Source of the DNA: Oncomelania hupensis
Lineage: Eukaryota > Mollusca > Gastropoda > Littorinimorpha > Pomatiopsidae
Reading direction: 5' to 3'
Length of the DNA stretch: 64,000 bases
Assembly: GCA_036898135.1 (NCBI GenBank)
Contig: CM072512.1
Coordinates: 11,051,812 to 11,115,811, forward strand
Shown here: piece by piece, positions 1-10,214 of the stretch
How the letters are laid out: every line of letters starts with the position of its first letter
Numbering within the stretch: position 1 is the first letter of the stretch
The notes under the pieces: generated by a model
What the model was told of the DNA's origin: nothing
What the model saw: only the letters and a program-made list of their open reading frames with translations
Databases searched by the model: none
Made by a program: the position numbers and the translations under genes

Positions 1-549
1 AAATTTATCGGGGTAAAATTACACGATTGCCAATGTTTACATTTAATGGAGACGTACTTGAGATTGTTTGGGAATACAAATATTTCGTAGGCTACTTTTT
101 AAAACTTATAATATTAAATGTGTTAAAGCCCAGAGTTTGTCAGCTAAAAGAGCAATGCATTCACTTGTAAGAAAGTGTAAAAGTTGGCTTTACCCCTCGA
201 TGTTCAGCTTGACCTCTTTGAAAAATGTATCAAACCTCCTTTACTGTATAATTGTGAAGTATGGTGGTGTGAAAATATGTCATAAATTAAAGTTCTTCAA
301 AATTATGTTAAATGTAAAGCCCATTACACCAACTTGTATGGTACTTGGCGAAGTGGGTTATCCAGTTTCTATTGGTGCAAAATGTAGACTGCTTTGCTTT
401 CAGTATAAATAATATAGATTCTAATAACAACTCTGCTAAAATATCTGCACTTCTGTTCCGACTATGCTCCTTTTTATTACTTTTTTTTTAAATTGAGAGA
501 ATGAATTATCCTTGTTCACTACTGCAAGTTCTTTATTGAATAATCTTGG
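1..549. other. non-coding, nothing recognised
   Basis: AT-rich sequence. The open frames in it have no recognisable domain, signal peptide or splice context, and I support no gene here. Confidence 0.5.
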
Positions 550-554
550 TTTGT

Positions 555-665
555 CCACAGGTGTATTAACCAAGAGTAATGGGGCTTGAATCCGCTATCC
601 CTCCGCTATCTAGAATCCATTAATTCTCTCCCAAGCCCCATTCTTCTTGGTTAATGCGCCTGTGG
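555..665. mobile_element. foldback MITE, 111 bp, with TTTGT target duplication
   Basis: The two ends are inverted repeats of about 34 bp that begin CCACAGG and run to GGGGCTTG, with about four mismatches between arms and a 40-bp loop. TTTGT flanks both sides (550-554 and 666-670), as expected for a target-site duplication. There is no coding capacity, so this is a non-autonomous DNA element. The superfamily is not assigned. Confidence 0.65.
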
Positions 666-670
666 TTTGT

Positions 671-1540
671 CCTTGATATGGATTAACGGCTGTAAATATT
701 CCCTGACTTATTTAAAATAAAATTAAAATTTAAAAAATGCCAAAATGCTGTGCTTGTACAAAACAGAACTTCCATTCTACCAAAAATACTTTTGGAATCA
801 TCCGAACGTCTTTACATTTCATCAGTTATTGAATACCAAATCAAAGAACAGACTGTTGAATTTAAGCCATTTTATTGGAATTGTGTATTGTCACTCTTTA
901 TTTAATATGCATTTCCATATCGACTGAACTACCTATGATTCAGACTGAGTTGCAGGCTTGTGTTGTTTTTTTTTAAATTCCTTTGTCAAGATTCAAAGTT
1001 ATAGATTTTGTATATAAATTATATTGTATATATATATTTGTATATATATTATATTTTGTATATATATTAGCTATAGCACTATACAGGCTCGCCAAATTGT
1101 CAAAGATGGAGTTCTAAACATTCACGCGCACGCACTCATATAATCCCCAAACGAAACTAAATGATAAAATGTTAGTTTGTATATTCATTCCCTCCACACA
1201 CAAACAAACACTGACAACAACGACTCCTCAGAAAACACTACAAGTATCACTTCAAAGGTCAAGGTTCCGTATAATCAAAACGAAATGTTATCTGTATCTG
1301 ACAACCACACACTGGTCAGGCGTCCATCGTCGAAACGAAACTGTTAGTCGGACAGAAGACCAATGGAAACGATGTCTTCACATTCCTGTAGAGCAGGCCA
1401 ACCAAAAGCAGCATACGTGGGTCAGAAAATCAGTTAATAATGTTATGCGCAAACAGATTCCTTCTTTCAAGAGTAGCCAGTAACCTTTAACACAAGTAAA
1501 AGGATGTTTAGTAGAACAGCTCAACCCGTCGGCACATAGG
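671..1540. other. non-coding, AT-rich
   Basis: Contains a TATATA-rich stretch around 1015-1075. The frame at 1169-1483 has no recognisable domain and is probably chance. Nothing else was identified. Confidence 0.45.
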
Positions 1541-1542
1541 CC

Positions 1543-1721
1543 CTAGTGCTTCCGCTCCCGGATGGCATCTGGCGCCGAACAACATTGCGTGCCGGGGTCA
1601 CAGATCAAACCGTCCTCGCACAGTGCATCTGTCCTCTGGTAAAGCTGCCGTGCTTTGTAATAACACTTTTTGTTTCTAGGATTGCATGTGAGTTCGGGAC
1701 GGCAGGTCCTGAGTCCGGGTG
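1543..1721 (-). CDS. candidate last exon of a secreted cysteine-rich peptide
   Basis: This is a predicted exon, not a recognised family. Read on the minus strand from 1721 it encodes about 59 residues ending at a TAG (1543-1545). Seven cysteines are visible, including the spaced patterns LTC, KKC, ALC, LIC and a CC doublet near the end. The segments around LTC and LIC resemble each other, which suggests a small disulfide-rich fold. The acceptor proposed here (CAG at 1722-1724) has a weak pyrimidine tract, but it is the one that joins in frame to the phase-1 signal-peptide exon at 3400-3445. The joined product would be 74 residues. The odd number of cysteines is unusual for a disulfide-rich secreted peptide. 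It could also be a chance frame or a remnant of an older gene. Confidence 0.35.
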
Positions 1722-3399
1722 CTGAACGACTGTTTGGTGTCCAATGTACATAGATTGGTGGAGTTTGGGAAACCAGCGTCGTACATACAATAAAACAATT
1801 GACGGTAGGACAAACAGACACACGACTCAGTCACTGCCAACAACGAACTAAAAAAAACTATCCAAACTTTTCGTCATGCATGACTAAACTTAAAACCCTG
1901 ACGTCAAAATTATAAATAACAATTATAACTTCTTCATTTAAAATCGTCACTTTGTGACTGCTGTTCAAAGCGATACAAGTAACTGTCCAACTAAAAATCC
2001 GGTTTGTTACATCCTTATTGTATGATTTTGAATGTTTGTATGACTTTTCTGTAATTTGTTTGTGACATTTTATCAGTGCAGTCTATGCATGTTTCGTTCA
2101 TCGATTTTTTTTGTCTATGTGTATTTTGTAACGCTATTTCCCACTCCACCCTCTCCTCCCCATTCAGCTGAAATGCCCCATGGGCTATGATGACCCTTGT
2201 TATTTTTTGTTCTTGAAAATGTGCTTGTTTTGGGCAATAAACGGACAAGGTCCCAAAGTTCCTTCTCTTCTTTTATCAGTACAACTTATGTTAATCTGAT
2301 GAATAAAATTTGATGCAACAACAACAACAATCTCTTCTTTTCCTCCCTCCCCTGCTTCTCTTCTTTCTTCTTGTCCTTGTTATTTGTATAATTATTCTCC
2401 TCTTTCTGCACCCTCTTTATCCTTTCTTTCTTTTTTCCCTTCCTTTGCAAGCTTTCTTTGTCGGGGCTTGATGATTCAATACAATTTTACAAAATAACAC
2501 TAAATTAAATAAATAATAGAATGAATCAAACGTCTATTAACGAGTTATTTTAGAGATCAAACAAACACACAAGCGCGCATTTTAAAACAAGATGGCAAGC
2601 CATTGAAATGTATTTCACAAACTCGCACACAATGCCAAAAAAATAAGCATTTTCAAAAGTGTTATATTTCTCGGTGCTGTCGTGATTCGGCTTTTTCCTC
2701 ACGAAGCTAAAGGGAAAATGGAATAACAGGCCACTATCTTAACTATTTGCAGGCAACAAAATAAATCAAATCTGCTCAGCCAATGTTTAGATACAGCGCA
2801 AAACGTATTTAGAAAATGGTGAAGCACAATGACCTTGGCCTTTGAGAAAGTACAAATACCAATGATCTAACATGCGTAGCAATAGCCTAGGTACAGTATC
2901 CGCAAAGTAAAAATAATGAATTTCGGTTCAGTTATTCTTGAGATAAGACAAACGTGCTTTTTGAACAAAACAGTGACATTTGTAGGAACGGTCGGACCGA
3001 CTGACTGACCGACAACCAGACTGCTACCCACGATTTGAACTACCTGTATACCACAACTCAACAAAATCGCGTCAGCCTTTTTGAGTCATTGAGCAAAACG
3101 AATGTTTTTAACAAAATGACGCCAGTGACCTCGAACATTTCGGTAGAGCAAATATGATGGCAGGTCACTAACCTAGGTAATGTTCCTATGAAGTTTGGTC
3201 AAAAATCCGTTCAGAGGCTGAGGTATCGCGTTCAACGCACCGACCGACCGACCGACATATGGCTCGTTCCGATTCCCGACTATTTCAAAATATTTCATTA
3301 TAAGTCTGGACATACCAAAAACCACTTACGCCTAGACAAATAAATTATTACGTAGTAAAGAAAACATTTTGTAAAAAAAAAAAATCAAACTTTCCTTAC
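1722..3399 (-). other. putative intron of the cysteine-rich peptide gene; otherwise non-coding
   Basis: Flanked on the minus strand by GTAAGG (donor, 3394-3399) and CAG (acceptor, 1722-1724). Inside are pyrimidine-rich DNA (2320-2460) and a degenerate dispersed repeat with runs of GACC/GACCGACCGACC (2985-3015 and 3240-3260). No further exon was recognised. Confidence 0.35.
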
Positions 3400-3445
3400 A
3401 TGCCACAAGAACGAAGATGCAAGCGATCAAGATGACACGGGACAT
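3400..3445 (-). CDS. candidate first coding exon: signal peptide
   Basis: The minus-strand ATG at 3445 opens a 15-residue segment with a basic residue at position 3 and a hydrophobic core (VILIACIFVLVA), a good secretory signal peptide. It is followed directly by a consensus splice donor, GTAAGG, in phase 1. About 155 bp upstream of the ATG on the same strand lies a TATA-like box. The proposed partner exon is 1543-1721. Transcript evidence would be needed to confirm the join. The signal-like segment and donor are seen; the gene itself is inferred. Confidence 0.38.
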
Positions 3446-3599
3446 AATTGGATTCTGTCGATTGCTTCCCTTCCCTGTTTGAAATTGGTCGTCTGCTGTC
3501 TCACGAAACTTGGAAACTGTAGGCAATTATTATTTTCTATGCGAGCAACTATTTCAAGCACAGTAGCATACAGGGATGGCAAAAGCCTCTAGTGCTCCT

Positions 3600-3611
3600 G
3601 GTATTTATACT
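3600..3611 (-). promoter_or_regulatory. TATA-like box upstream of the signal-peptide exon
   Basis: The minus strand reads AGTATAAATACC, about 155 bp upstream of the ATG at 3445. Its position fits a TATA promoter with a 5' leader of roughly 120 nt. Based on sequence and spacing only. Confidence 0.35.
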
Positions 3612-3862
3612 GCTGATGTCCGTGTTTGTTTTCATGACTGACATGTTTTCGTGCTTTGATGATTCATCTTATTTGGGGATTCGCAGCAGGATCATTGTTG
3701 CGCGGCGGGGATCCGGGACGGTGAACTTGTTTTTTCCAAACTAGTTCCAGTCATTCGCCGAAAAAGGCAATCACCGAAGTCGGACGCATGACAAGACATG
3801 CATCATCATATATTATTATTTTGTGCCTGTTTTAGCTGTCGTTACTGTTTACAAACCTTACA
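3612..3862. other. non-coding, upstream of the candidate peptide gene
   Basis: No element was recognised apart from short AT repeats near 3805-3815. It would be the upstream region of the minus-strand peptide gene if that gene is real. Confidence 0.4.
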
Positions 3863-4262
3863 CTTATAATAATAATACTGGATGCTATATACGCGCCTTT
3901 CCCCAAATCAATCAGGCTCAAAGCGCGGCGATCTGTACCAACATACACGCTCACCTGTCTCATCCACCCGCACACACACAACAAATACACATCCATCACT
4001 CAAACAGGTGGTGTAAAGGCATGGAGATCGCTATTGGAAGACGGAAAGAAAATCGAATTTTTATTTTTGAAATTTTATATTGACTGCGTCCAGTACCATT
4101 ATTGAAGGGAGAGAGGAAACCGGAGTGCCCGGAGAAAACCCTCGGTGACCTCAATAGTCTCGTACCTAAGTCACATAAGTTCCCCTCTTGCGGGAGTCGT
4201 ACCCGCGACCTTCGGCATAGGAAACCGACGGCTAATCCACTGCGCCACGAGGCCCCCCACTT
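3863..4262 (-). mobile_element. full-length tRNA-derived SINE (family B)
   Basis: On the minus strand the element starts with a tRNA-like head at about 4262 (A-box-like GTGGCGCAGTGG, B-box-like GGGTACGACTCCC). The body contains the motif GGTTTTCTCCGGGCACTCCGG. It ends in a tail with TATATAGCATCCAGTA followed by a short TTA repeat (3863-3876). The anticodon stem pairs poorly and extra sequence follows, so it is a SINE and not a tRNA gene. A truncated copy of its 3' half lies at 54921-55110. Runs of C/T at the 3' junction make the exact ends uncertain by a few bases. Confidence 0.6.
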
Positions 4263-4278
4263 AACGTGCAATAGATTT

Positions 4279-4400
4279 TCCTATCCTATCCTATCCTATC
4301 CCGTAACCCGAAAGTCGTTGGTGCACCACAGATTATCGTTTAACCAGCGTACCATCTTTCTCTGTCCTCAGCAACCCTCATGGCTTTGCGCAGTGTCAAA
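4279..4400 (-). mobile_element. LINE 3'-end fragment (LINE family 1)
   Basis: Starts with tandem TCCTA units. The next 110 bp match the reverse complement of the 3' end of the LINE at 4439-6661, including the coding end and terminal repeat. It is a severely 5'-truncated copy, immediately upstream of the longer plus-strand copy. Confidence 0.75.
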
Positions 4401-4428
4401 AAATTTTATATTGTTAATATTGCAATCC

Positions 4429-4438
4429 GGTCCGGTAA
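4429..4438. repeat. target-site duplication of LINE 4439-6661
   Basis: GGTCCGGTAA occurs here and again at 6662-6671, exactly bracketing the LINE. Confidence 0.8.
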
Positions 4439-6661
4439 TCATCGGAAGTGACCACGATCTCGTGATGATGTCTTTCCGGCTGAAGAGAGTAAATACAGCA
4501 AAGTGCACTAGACTGAAGTTCGACCTGGACAAACTGCGAGACCCGAAGGTGGCAGAACTATTTCAAGCCACAATTGGAGGGAAATTTGCACCACTGCTCA
4601 TTTTGGGGGCTGGTGAAGTAGATGTCAACACCATGACCACCACCTTCAACTCAGCTGTGACAGATGCCGCCACTGAGATCCTTGGCAAGCACCGACCAAA
4701 GAAGAAGCCGTGGATCACACCTGAACTTTTGGACCTGTGTGATAAACGAAGAGAGATAAAAAAAAAAGAAAAAGAACACCTCACAGGGAGCTGACGTCTA
4801 CCGAAAAATCAACAATGATATCCGAAAAGGCATGCGCACAGCAAAGGAGAACTGGATAGAAGATCAATGCCAGGAAATAGAGAACAGTCTGAACAAGAAC
4901 AACAGTAAGAAGGCCCACCAGACTGTGAAGCGGCTGACAAGTGTCAAACAGCCCAAAGTCTCCACGATCCAAAGCAAGTCTGGCACATGCCTTACAGAAG
5001 AACAAGAAGTCTTGGACAGATGGACAGAGTACTGCTCTGACCTTTACAACCATACACCAAATGGAGACCCATCAGTTCTAGCATGTCCCGAGAACAGAGG
5101 AGAAGAAGAAATCCTCCCAATTCTCCGGGAAGAAGTTGAGGCAGCAGTGCAATCGCTAAAGAAAGGGAAGTCAGCGGGAGTGGACAACATACCCGCGGAA
5201 CTGCTACAAGCAGGAGGAGAAGCGATGATTGATGCCCTCACCATTATCTGTAACAAGATCTGGCAGAGTGGGGAGTGGCCTATACCATAAACCCAGTCGC
5301 TTGTCATCACTCTTCCCCAAAAAAGTAACTTTCAGGAATGTGAAAATTACCGCACCATCAGCCTCATCAGCCATCCCAGCAAGGTCCTCCTAAAAATAAT
5401 ACTCAACAGGTTGAAACCCCAAGCTGAACAAATCATAGCTGAAGAACAAGCAGGATTCAGGGCAGGGCGAAGTACCACTGAGCAGATTTTCAACCTCAGA
5501 ATAATCTGTGAGAAATACCTACAGCACCAACAACATCTATATCATGTGTTCATAGACTTCAAGAAAGCGTTTGACCGAGTCTGGCATGCAGCTCTATGGG
5601 CAACAATGAAAGTGTACAACATCAGCCCTAAAATTATTGAAGTCATCAAAAGCCTGTATGACAAGGCTAGCAGTGCAGTCCTCCACAACAGCGCCATCAG
5701 GAACTGGTTCAGAACAACAATCGGTGTGCGTCAAGGATGCCTACTCTCTCCAACACTCTTCAACATCTTCCTAGAGCGCATCATGTCAGATGCTCTTGCA
5801 GATCATGAAGGCACAGTCAGCATAGGGGGTAGAGCAATCTCCAATCTTCGTTTTGCGGATGACATTGATGGATTGGCTGGAGAGGAACAAGAACTTGAAC
5901 AGCTGGTACAGAGGCTTGACACCACCTCCAGAGCCTATGGAATGGAAATAAGTGCAGAGAAGACCAAATTGATGACCAACAACACCAATGGCATCAACAC
6001 GGACATCAAAGTCCAAGGCCAATCCCTCAACACAGTACATAGCTTCAAATATTTAGGAGCCATTGTATCAGACAATGGGTCCCGACAGGAAGTCCTCTCC
6101 AGGATCGCACAAACAACTGCTGCCCTGACAAGATTGAAGCCCATTTGGAAAGACAGGACCATCAGTCTACATTCCAAAGTAAGACTGCTGCTCTCCCTTG
6201 TCATCTCCATCTTCCTATATGCTTGCGAAGCATGGACCCTCACAGCAGATCTCCAACGAAAAATACAAAGCATGGAGATGAGGTGCTACAGAAGACTTCT
6301 GGGCATTTCCTATACCCAACACATCACCAACGACGAAGTCCGACAGACCATCACACAAGCCATTGGACAACACGATGACCTGCTCACAGTGGTAAAGAAA
6401 CGGAAACTCCGATGGTATGGCCACGTCACCAGATCATCAGGCCTTGCAAAGACTATTCTGCAAGGCGCAGTGCAAGGAGGTAGAAGAAGAGGGAGACCGA
6501 AAAAGAGGTAGGAGGACAACATTCGAGAATGGACTGGTTTGACACTGAGCGAAGCCATCAGGGCTGCTGAGGACAGAGAAAGATGGAATATGCTAGTTAA
6601 ACGATCATCTGTGGTGCCCCTACGACCTCCGGGTTACGGGACAGGATAGGAGGATAGAATA
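4439..6661 (+). mobile_element. LINE family 1, 5'-truncated copy with 10-bp target duplication
   Basis: A non-LTR retrotransposon that starts inside the endonuclease domain (the GSDHDLVMMSFRL region), runs through reverse transcriptase, and ends in a short GGATAG-type tandem tail. A perfect 10-bp duplication (GGTCCGGTAA) flanks both ends, so the insertion is fairly young. Other copies of the family in this window are 4279-4400, 6729-7251, 7437-7888, 8141-8351, 8591-9062 and 28646-30993. The clade is not certain. It resembles the endonuclease/reverse-transcriptase LINEs common in mollusc genomes. Confidence 0.85.
4441..6658 (+). pseudogene. endonuclease/reverse transcriptase of LINE family 1, broken
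   Basis: The frame opens in the end of the AP-endonuclease domain (the conserved SDHD core). It shifts frame at an A-rich stretch near 4758-4772 and then reads through the RT. RT landmarks include GFRAGRSTTEQIF, the palm aspartate in FIDFKKAFDRVW, RQGCLLSP, and the FADD box (here RFADDIDGL). The C-terminal part carries RKLRWYGHV and a GRRRGRPKKR basic patch. In-frame stops lie at about 5288 and 6509. With one frameshift, two stops and a missing N-terminus, the protein is not functional from this copy. Function is known from the family: target-primed reverse transcription of its own RNA. Confidence 0.85.
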
Positions 6662-6671
6662 GGTCCGGTAA
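6662..6671. repeat. target-site duplication of LINE 4439-6661 (right copy)
   Basis: GGTCCGGTAA, identical to 4429-4438. Confidence 0.8.
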
Positions 6672-6728
6672 ACTTCTAAAGATTAACGTGTAAGGTTTGT
6701 ATACAGTAACGACAGATCAACAATCTGA

Positions 6729-7251
6729 TACTGGCAAACACGCTTGGTCTCCACAAAAAATCCAGACGATGGACATGGCACAGTCCCGGCGGGGAGCATC
6801 ACAACCAGATCGACTACATCATGGTCAAGAAACGCTTCAGATCAAGCATCAACATTGGCAGGACACGCACTTTTCCAGGAGCAGACATCGGAAGTGACCA
6901 CGATCTCGTGATGATGTCTTTCCGGCTTCACTTGAAGAGAGTAAACACAGCAAAGATAACTAGACTGAAGTTCGACCTGGACAAACTGCAAGACCCGGAG
7001 GTGGCAAAAATATTTCAGGCCACAATTGGAGGGAAATTTGCACCACTGCTCATTTTGGGAGCTGGTGAAGTAGATGTCAACACCATGACCACCACCTTCA
7101 ACTCAGCTGTGACAGATGCCGCCACAGCCCAAGGTCTCCACGATCCAAAGCAAGTCTGGTATATGCCTTACAGAAGAACAAGAAGTCTTGGGCAGATGGA
7201 CAGAGTACTGCTCTGACCTTTACAACCACAAACCAAAAGGAGACCCATCAG
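6729..7251 (+). mobile_element. LINE family 1 fragment with internal deletion
   Basis: Encodes an endonuclease piece that extends further upstream than the 4439 copy (HNQIDYIMV, RTRTFPGADIGSDHDLVMM). At about 7124 it jumps to sequence that corresponds to about 4950 of the other copy, a deletion of roughly 280 bp. It ends near 7251 without the RT. Not functional. Confidence 0.75.
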
Positions 7252-7373
7252 CCTTGGTGGTGGGAGGGGAAAGGTGAATCCTAAATTCCGTTTTATCATT
7301 TCTAGTTTGTTCCTTCACACAATTCCCAGAACAACTAGGATGCTTAACATATATTCAAAACTCTCTCTCTCAC

Positions 7374-7426
7374 AAAGACACACACACAGACACACACAGA
7401 CACACACACACACACACACGCACACA
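7374..7426. repeat. (CA)n microsatellite
   Basis: Alternating CA with interruptions by GACACACA. Confidence 0.9.
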
Positions 7427-7436
7427 GAGTCAATCT

Positions 7437-7888
7437 AATCCTATCCTATCCCTCGGAGGTTATAGGGGCACAACAGATGATAAATGTAACTGTAGATTAT
7501 AGTCACACGACACCGAAGCGTATAGGCGACTACTGGTCATATTATTCTGACCAGTTGATGGTAAGGGGAAAATAATATGGTCACACATTGGCCAATCCGG
7601 GATTCGAACCAGGTACCTTTCGGTTACTAGTAAGACGCTCTACCAACTGAGCTAGCCGGCCCCTCAACCACAGATGATCGTTTAACCAGCGTACTCCATC
7701 TTTCTCTGTCCTCAGCAACCCTCATGGCTTCGCTCAATGTCAAACCAGTCCATTCGCGAATGTTGTCTTCCCACATCTTTTTCGGTCTCCTTCTTCTACC
7801 TCCTTGCACTGTGCCTTGCAGGATGGTCTTTGCAAGGCCTGACGATCTGGTGACGTGGCCATACCATCGGAGTTTCCGTTCCTTCACT
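7437..7888 (-). mobile_element. LINE family 1 3' end, split by a SINE
   Basis: The reverse complement of the LINE 3' end, starting with TCCTATCC units at 7437. It is interrupted at 7482 by a SINE and resumes at about 7670. It then continues through the coding end (RKLRWYGHV, GGRRRRPKK) to about 7888. Confidence 0.75.
7482..7669 (-). mobile_element. tRNA-derived SINE inserted in a LINE
   Basis: On the minus strand the head reads like a tRNA: TAGCTCAGTTGGTAGAGCG (A box) and GGTTCGAATCCC (B box). The predicted anticodon stem does not pair, so this is not a tRNA gene. The flanks carry ACAGATGAT on both sides (7473-7481 and 7670-7678), with the match extending to 12 bp with one mismatch. This is a target duplication inside the host LINE. 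The 3' body runs to about 7482. Confidence 0.7.
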
Positions 7889-8790
7889 AAACAAGAACAC
7901 TCAATGCGCAAACAAACAATCCCGGATGTACGTATGACTGATCTTCAGTGGTCCATCTAGGATGCACAACGTATTCCATCTGTCGCCCTCTTTTCTCCTT
8001 CCGTGTTAAACACACATAAACACAGGCCATGAAGTAGTAAAGAAGTAAATTATAACTTAAGGGATACAAAAAACAACAAGCAAAATAAACCACCGACATA
8101 ACCACCACCCATGCAGTAGTGAAGTATTTATAAAAGTATTGTATCCTAGCCTAGCCTAGCATATCCCGTAACTCGGGGGTTGTAGGGGCACCACAGTTGA
8201 TCGTTTAACCAGCGTACTCCATCTTTCCCTGTCCTTAGCAACCCTGATGGTTTCGCTCAGTGTCAAACCAGTCCATTCTCGAATGTTGTTCTCCCACCTC
8301 TTTTTCGGTCTCCCTCTTCTTCTACCTACTTGCACTGTGCCTTGCAGGATGCAATGCGCAAACAAACAATCCCGGATGTACGTATGACTGATTTTCAGTG
8401 GTCCATCTAGGTTGCACAACGTATTCTATCTGTCGCCCTCTTTTCTCCCTCCGTGTTAAACACACACAAACACAGGCCATGAAGTAGTAAAGAAGTAAAT
8501 AATAACTTAAGGGATACATAAAACAACAAGCAAAATAAACCACCGACATAACCACCACCCGTGCAGTTGTGAAGTATTTATAAAAGTATTGTATTATATC
8601 CTATCCTATCCCGTAACTCGGGGGTCGTAGGGGCACCACAGATGATCGTTTAATCAGCGTACTCCATCTTTCCCTGTCCTCAGCAACCCTGATGGTTTCG
8701 CTTAGTGTCAAACCAGTCCATTCTCGAATGTTGTTCTCCCACCTCTTTTTCGGTCTCCCTCTTCTTCTACCTCCTTTCACTGTGCCTTGC
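7889..8790. repeat. tandem duplication, 2 copies of about 450 bp
   Basis: Two units, starting near 7901 and 8351, align with a constant 450-bp offset: AATGCGCAAACAAACAATCC occurs at 7903 and 8353, and TAAAAGTATTGTAT at 8131 and 8581. Each unit holds about 240 bp of non-LINE sequence followed by a minus-strand LINE family 1 3' end. It is a local segmental duplication rather than independent insertions. Confidence 0.8.
8141..8351 (-). mobile_element. LINE family 1 3' end (unit 1 of the duplication)
   Basis: TCCTAGCCTAGCC tail units are followed by about 190 bp matching the reverse complement of the LINE coding end. It stops at the duplication joint. Confidence 0.75.
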
Positions 8791-9062
8791 AGGACCTGAT
8801 GATCTGGTGACATGGCCATACCATCGGAGTTTCCGTTTTTTCACCACTGTGAGCAGGTCATCGTGTTGTACAATGGCTTGTGTGATGGTCTGTCGGACTT
8901 CACCATTGGTGATGTGCTGGGTATAGGAAATGCCCAGAAGTCTTCTGTAGCACCTCATCTCCATGCTTTGTATTCTTCGTTGTAGATCTGCTGTGATGGT
9001 CTATGTTTCGCAAGCGTATAGAAAGATGGAAATGACACGGGAGCGCAGCAGTCTTACCTTAT
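8591..9062 (-). mobile_element. LINE family 1 3' end (unit 2 of the duplication), longer
   Basis: Starts with TCCTATCC tail units, matches the LINE coding end, has a short internal deletion near 8795, and continues into the RT C-terminal region (MEMRCYRRLLGISYTQHITN) to about 9062. Confidence 0.75.
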
Positions 9063-9892
9063 TGTATAAAGTATTGTATAAACACATCATTATATAAGAA
9101 CAAATAAATACATGATGGAGAAAAATATATGTAGTAAAACCAATTAATAATTGTATAACAAATATTCTATCACAAAGAATGTAAGACTAAGTAGGCAAAC
9201 GCAAGTGCAATACGTAAGTAGATAAAATAATAAATAAAAACGTTCACAAGATAACATTACTAAATAAGCATAGCAAAAACATAGAACGGGATGCATTAGC
9301 AAGCAAAACATAAACAACTAAACAACAAAATAATCTGAACGAGTGCCGCTATCATACTTTCGACTTTCGCCGGTGCATACAGACTTTAGCCTACAAGATG
9401 ATGCCAGCTACTATTGATAAAAACAATAATTTTACGAGTACAGAGTAGACTATAAAAACTAAATATTTTAAGGAAGGTACTATCAGTCTACAACTGACAA
9501 ACACAAAAAACAAAACAAAAAACAAAATCCCAAAAGACCGTATCTTGTTTAAGAACTACAAGGTTAAACACATCTCCAAACCCCTTCTTTATCACGGTGT
9601 AGTTGTATAAAAGTAAACTCATGCCATTTATCAAATAATGAAAAACGCAGTTGGCTCAGTGCTGTATGCAATGGAAAGGCAATTCAAGTATTCAAAGTTA
9701 GCACTAACATTGCATCCTGTACAGGCGGGGCTTCAAACACTGTTGACGACCTAAAGTACTTTTTTTAAAAAATCAAACTGAAACATTGCGCCCCTACTCC
9801 TTAACATGAGAGTATAAACTGAGGTCTAGTCCCTGCACGCACGCATTACATCGCACAGACTTTAAAGATCCTCACGCCCAAGTCATAGGGTG
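9063..9892. other. non-coding, A-rich
   Basis: Low-complexity A/T-rich sequence with no supported frame or recognised repeat. Nothing identified. Confidence 0.5.
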
Positions 9893-10085
9893 AGTGCCAG
9901 CTACACAAGGAATCTTCTCCCCCATGCGCTTCCCCGGTCGCCCAGGATTGTGCTCAGTCTATGCGCCCAAAGGTTGCAAGTGGGCGCCTCGGGCGGCTTG
10001 AGTTAGATCCGGTATCGGCCAGCTCCTTGAGCATGCCTTGAGCTGGAAAAGCGCTATATAAGAGCGATTAAATTAATAAAATAAA
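9893..10085 (+). mobile_element. SINE family A, body and 3' tail
   Basis: Carries the body motif CGGTCGCCCAGGATTGTGCT and the tail CCTTGAGCTGGAAAAGCGC TATATAAGAGC, ending in AT-rich units. The same tail recurs at 41755, 43199, 53505, 53748, 62022 and 63095, always in plus orientation. The tRNA head is missing here but is present in the copy at 43450. Confidence 0.7.
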
Positions 10086-10214
10086 TGAATAATGTATTGC
10101 TAGTTTAGTAGTAGTGTCTGTTAAAAAGCAGTAGAGAAGGGGAAAGGGACGTAATTTGTGTTTTCCCGAAAAGCGTTTTTGGGGGGTCTGCTTAGCACTT
10201 TTTACATGATGCTA

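Noticed and set aside
68..412. 114-codon open frame
   Set aside because: No domain, no signal, no splice context.
1169..1483. 104-codon open frame
   Set aside because: Low-complexity start, no recognisable domain.
4102..4435. start of the LINE protein at 4102
   Set aside because: The open frame extends by chance through a SINE and an opposite LINE fragment. The target duplication shows the LINE starts at 4439.
7592..7663. tRNA gene on the minus strand
   Set aside because: A and B boxes are present, but the anticodon stem does not pair and the sequence sits inside a target-duplicated insertion. It is a SINE head. The same reasoning applies to 4185-4262, 38462-38536, 43453-43525 and 61480-61555.
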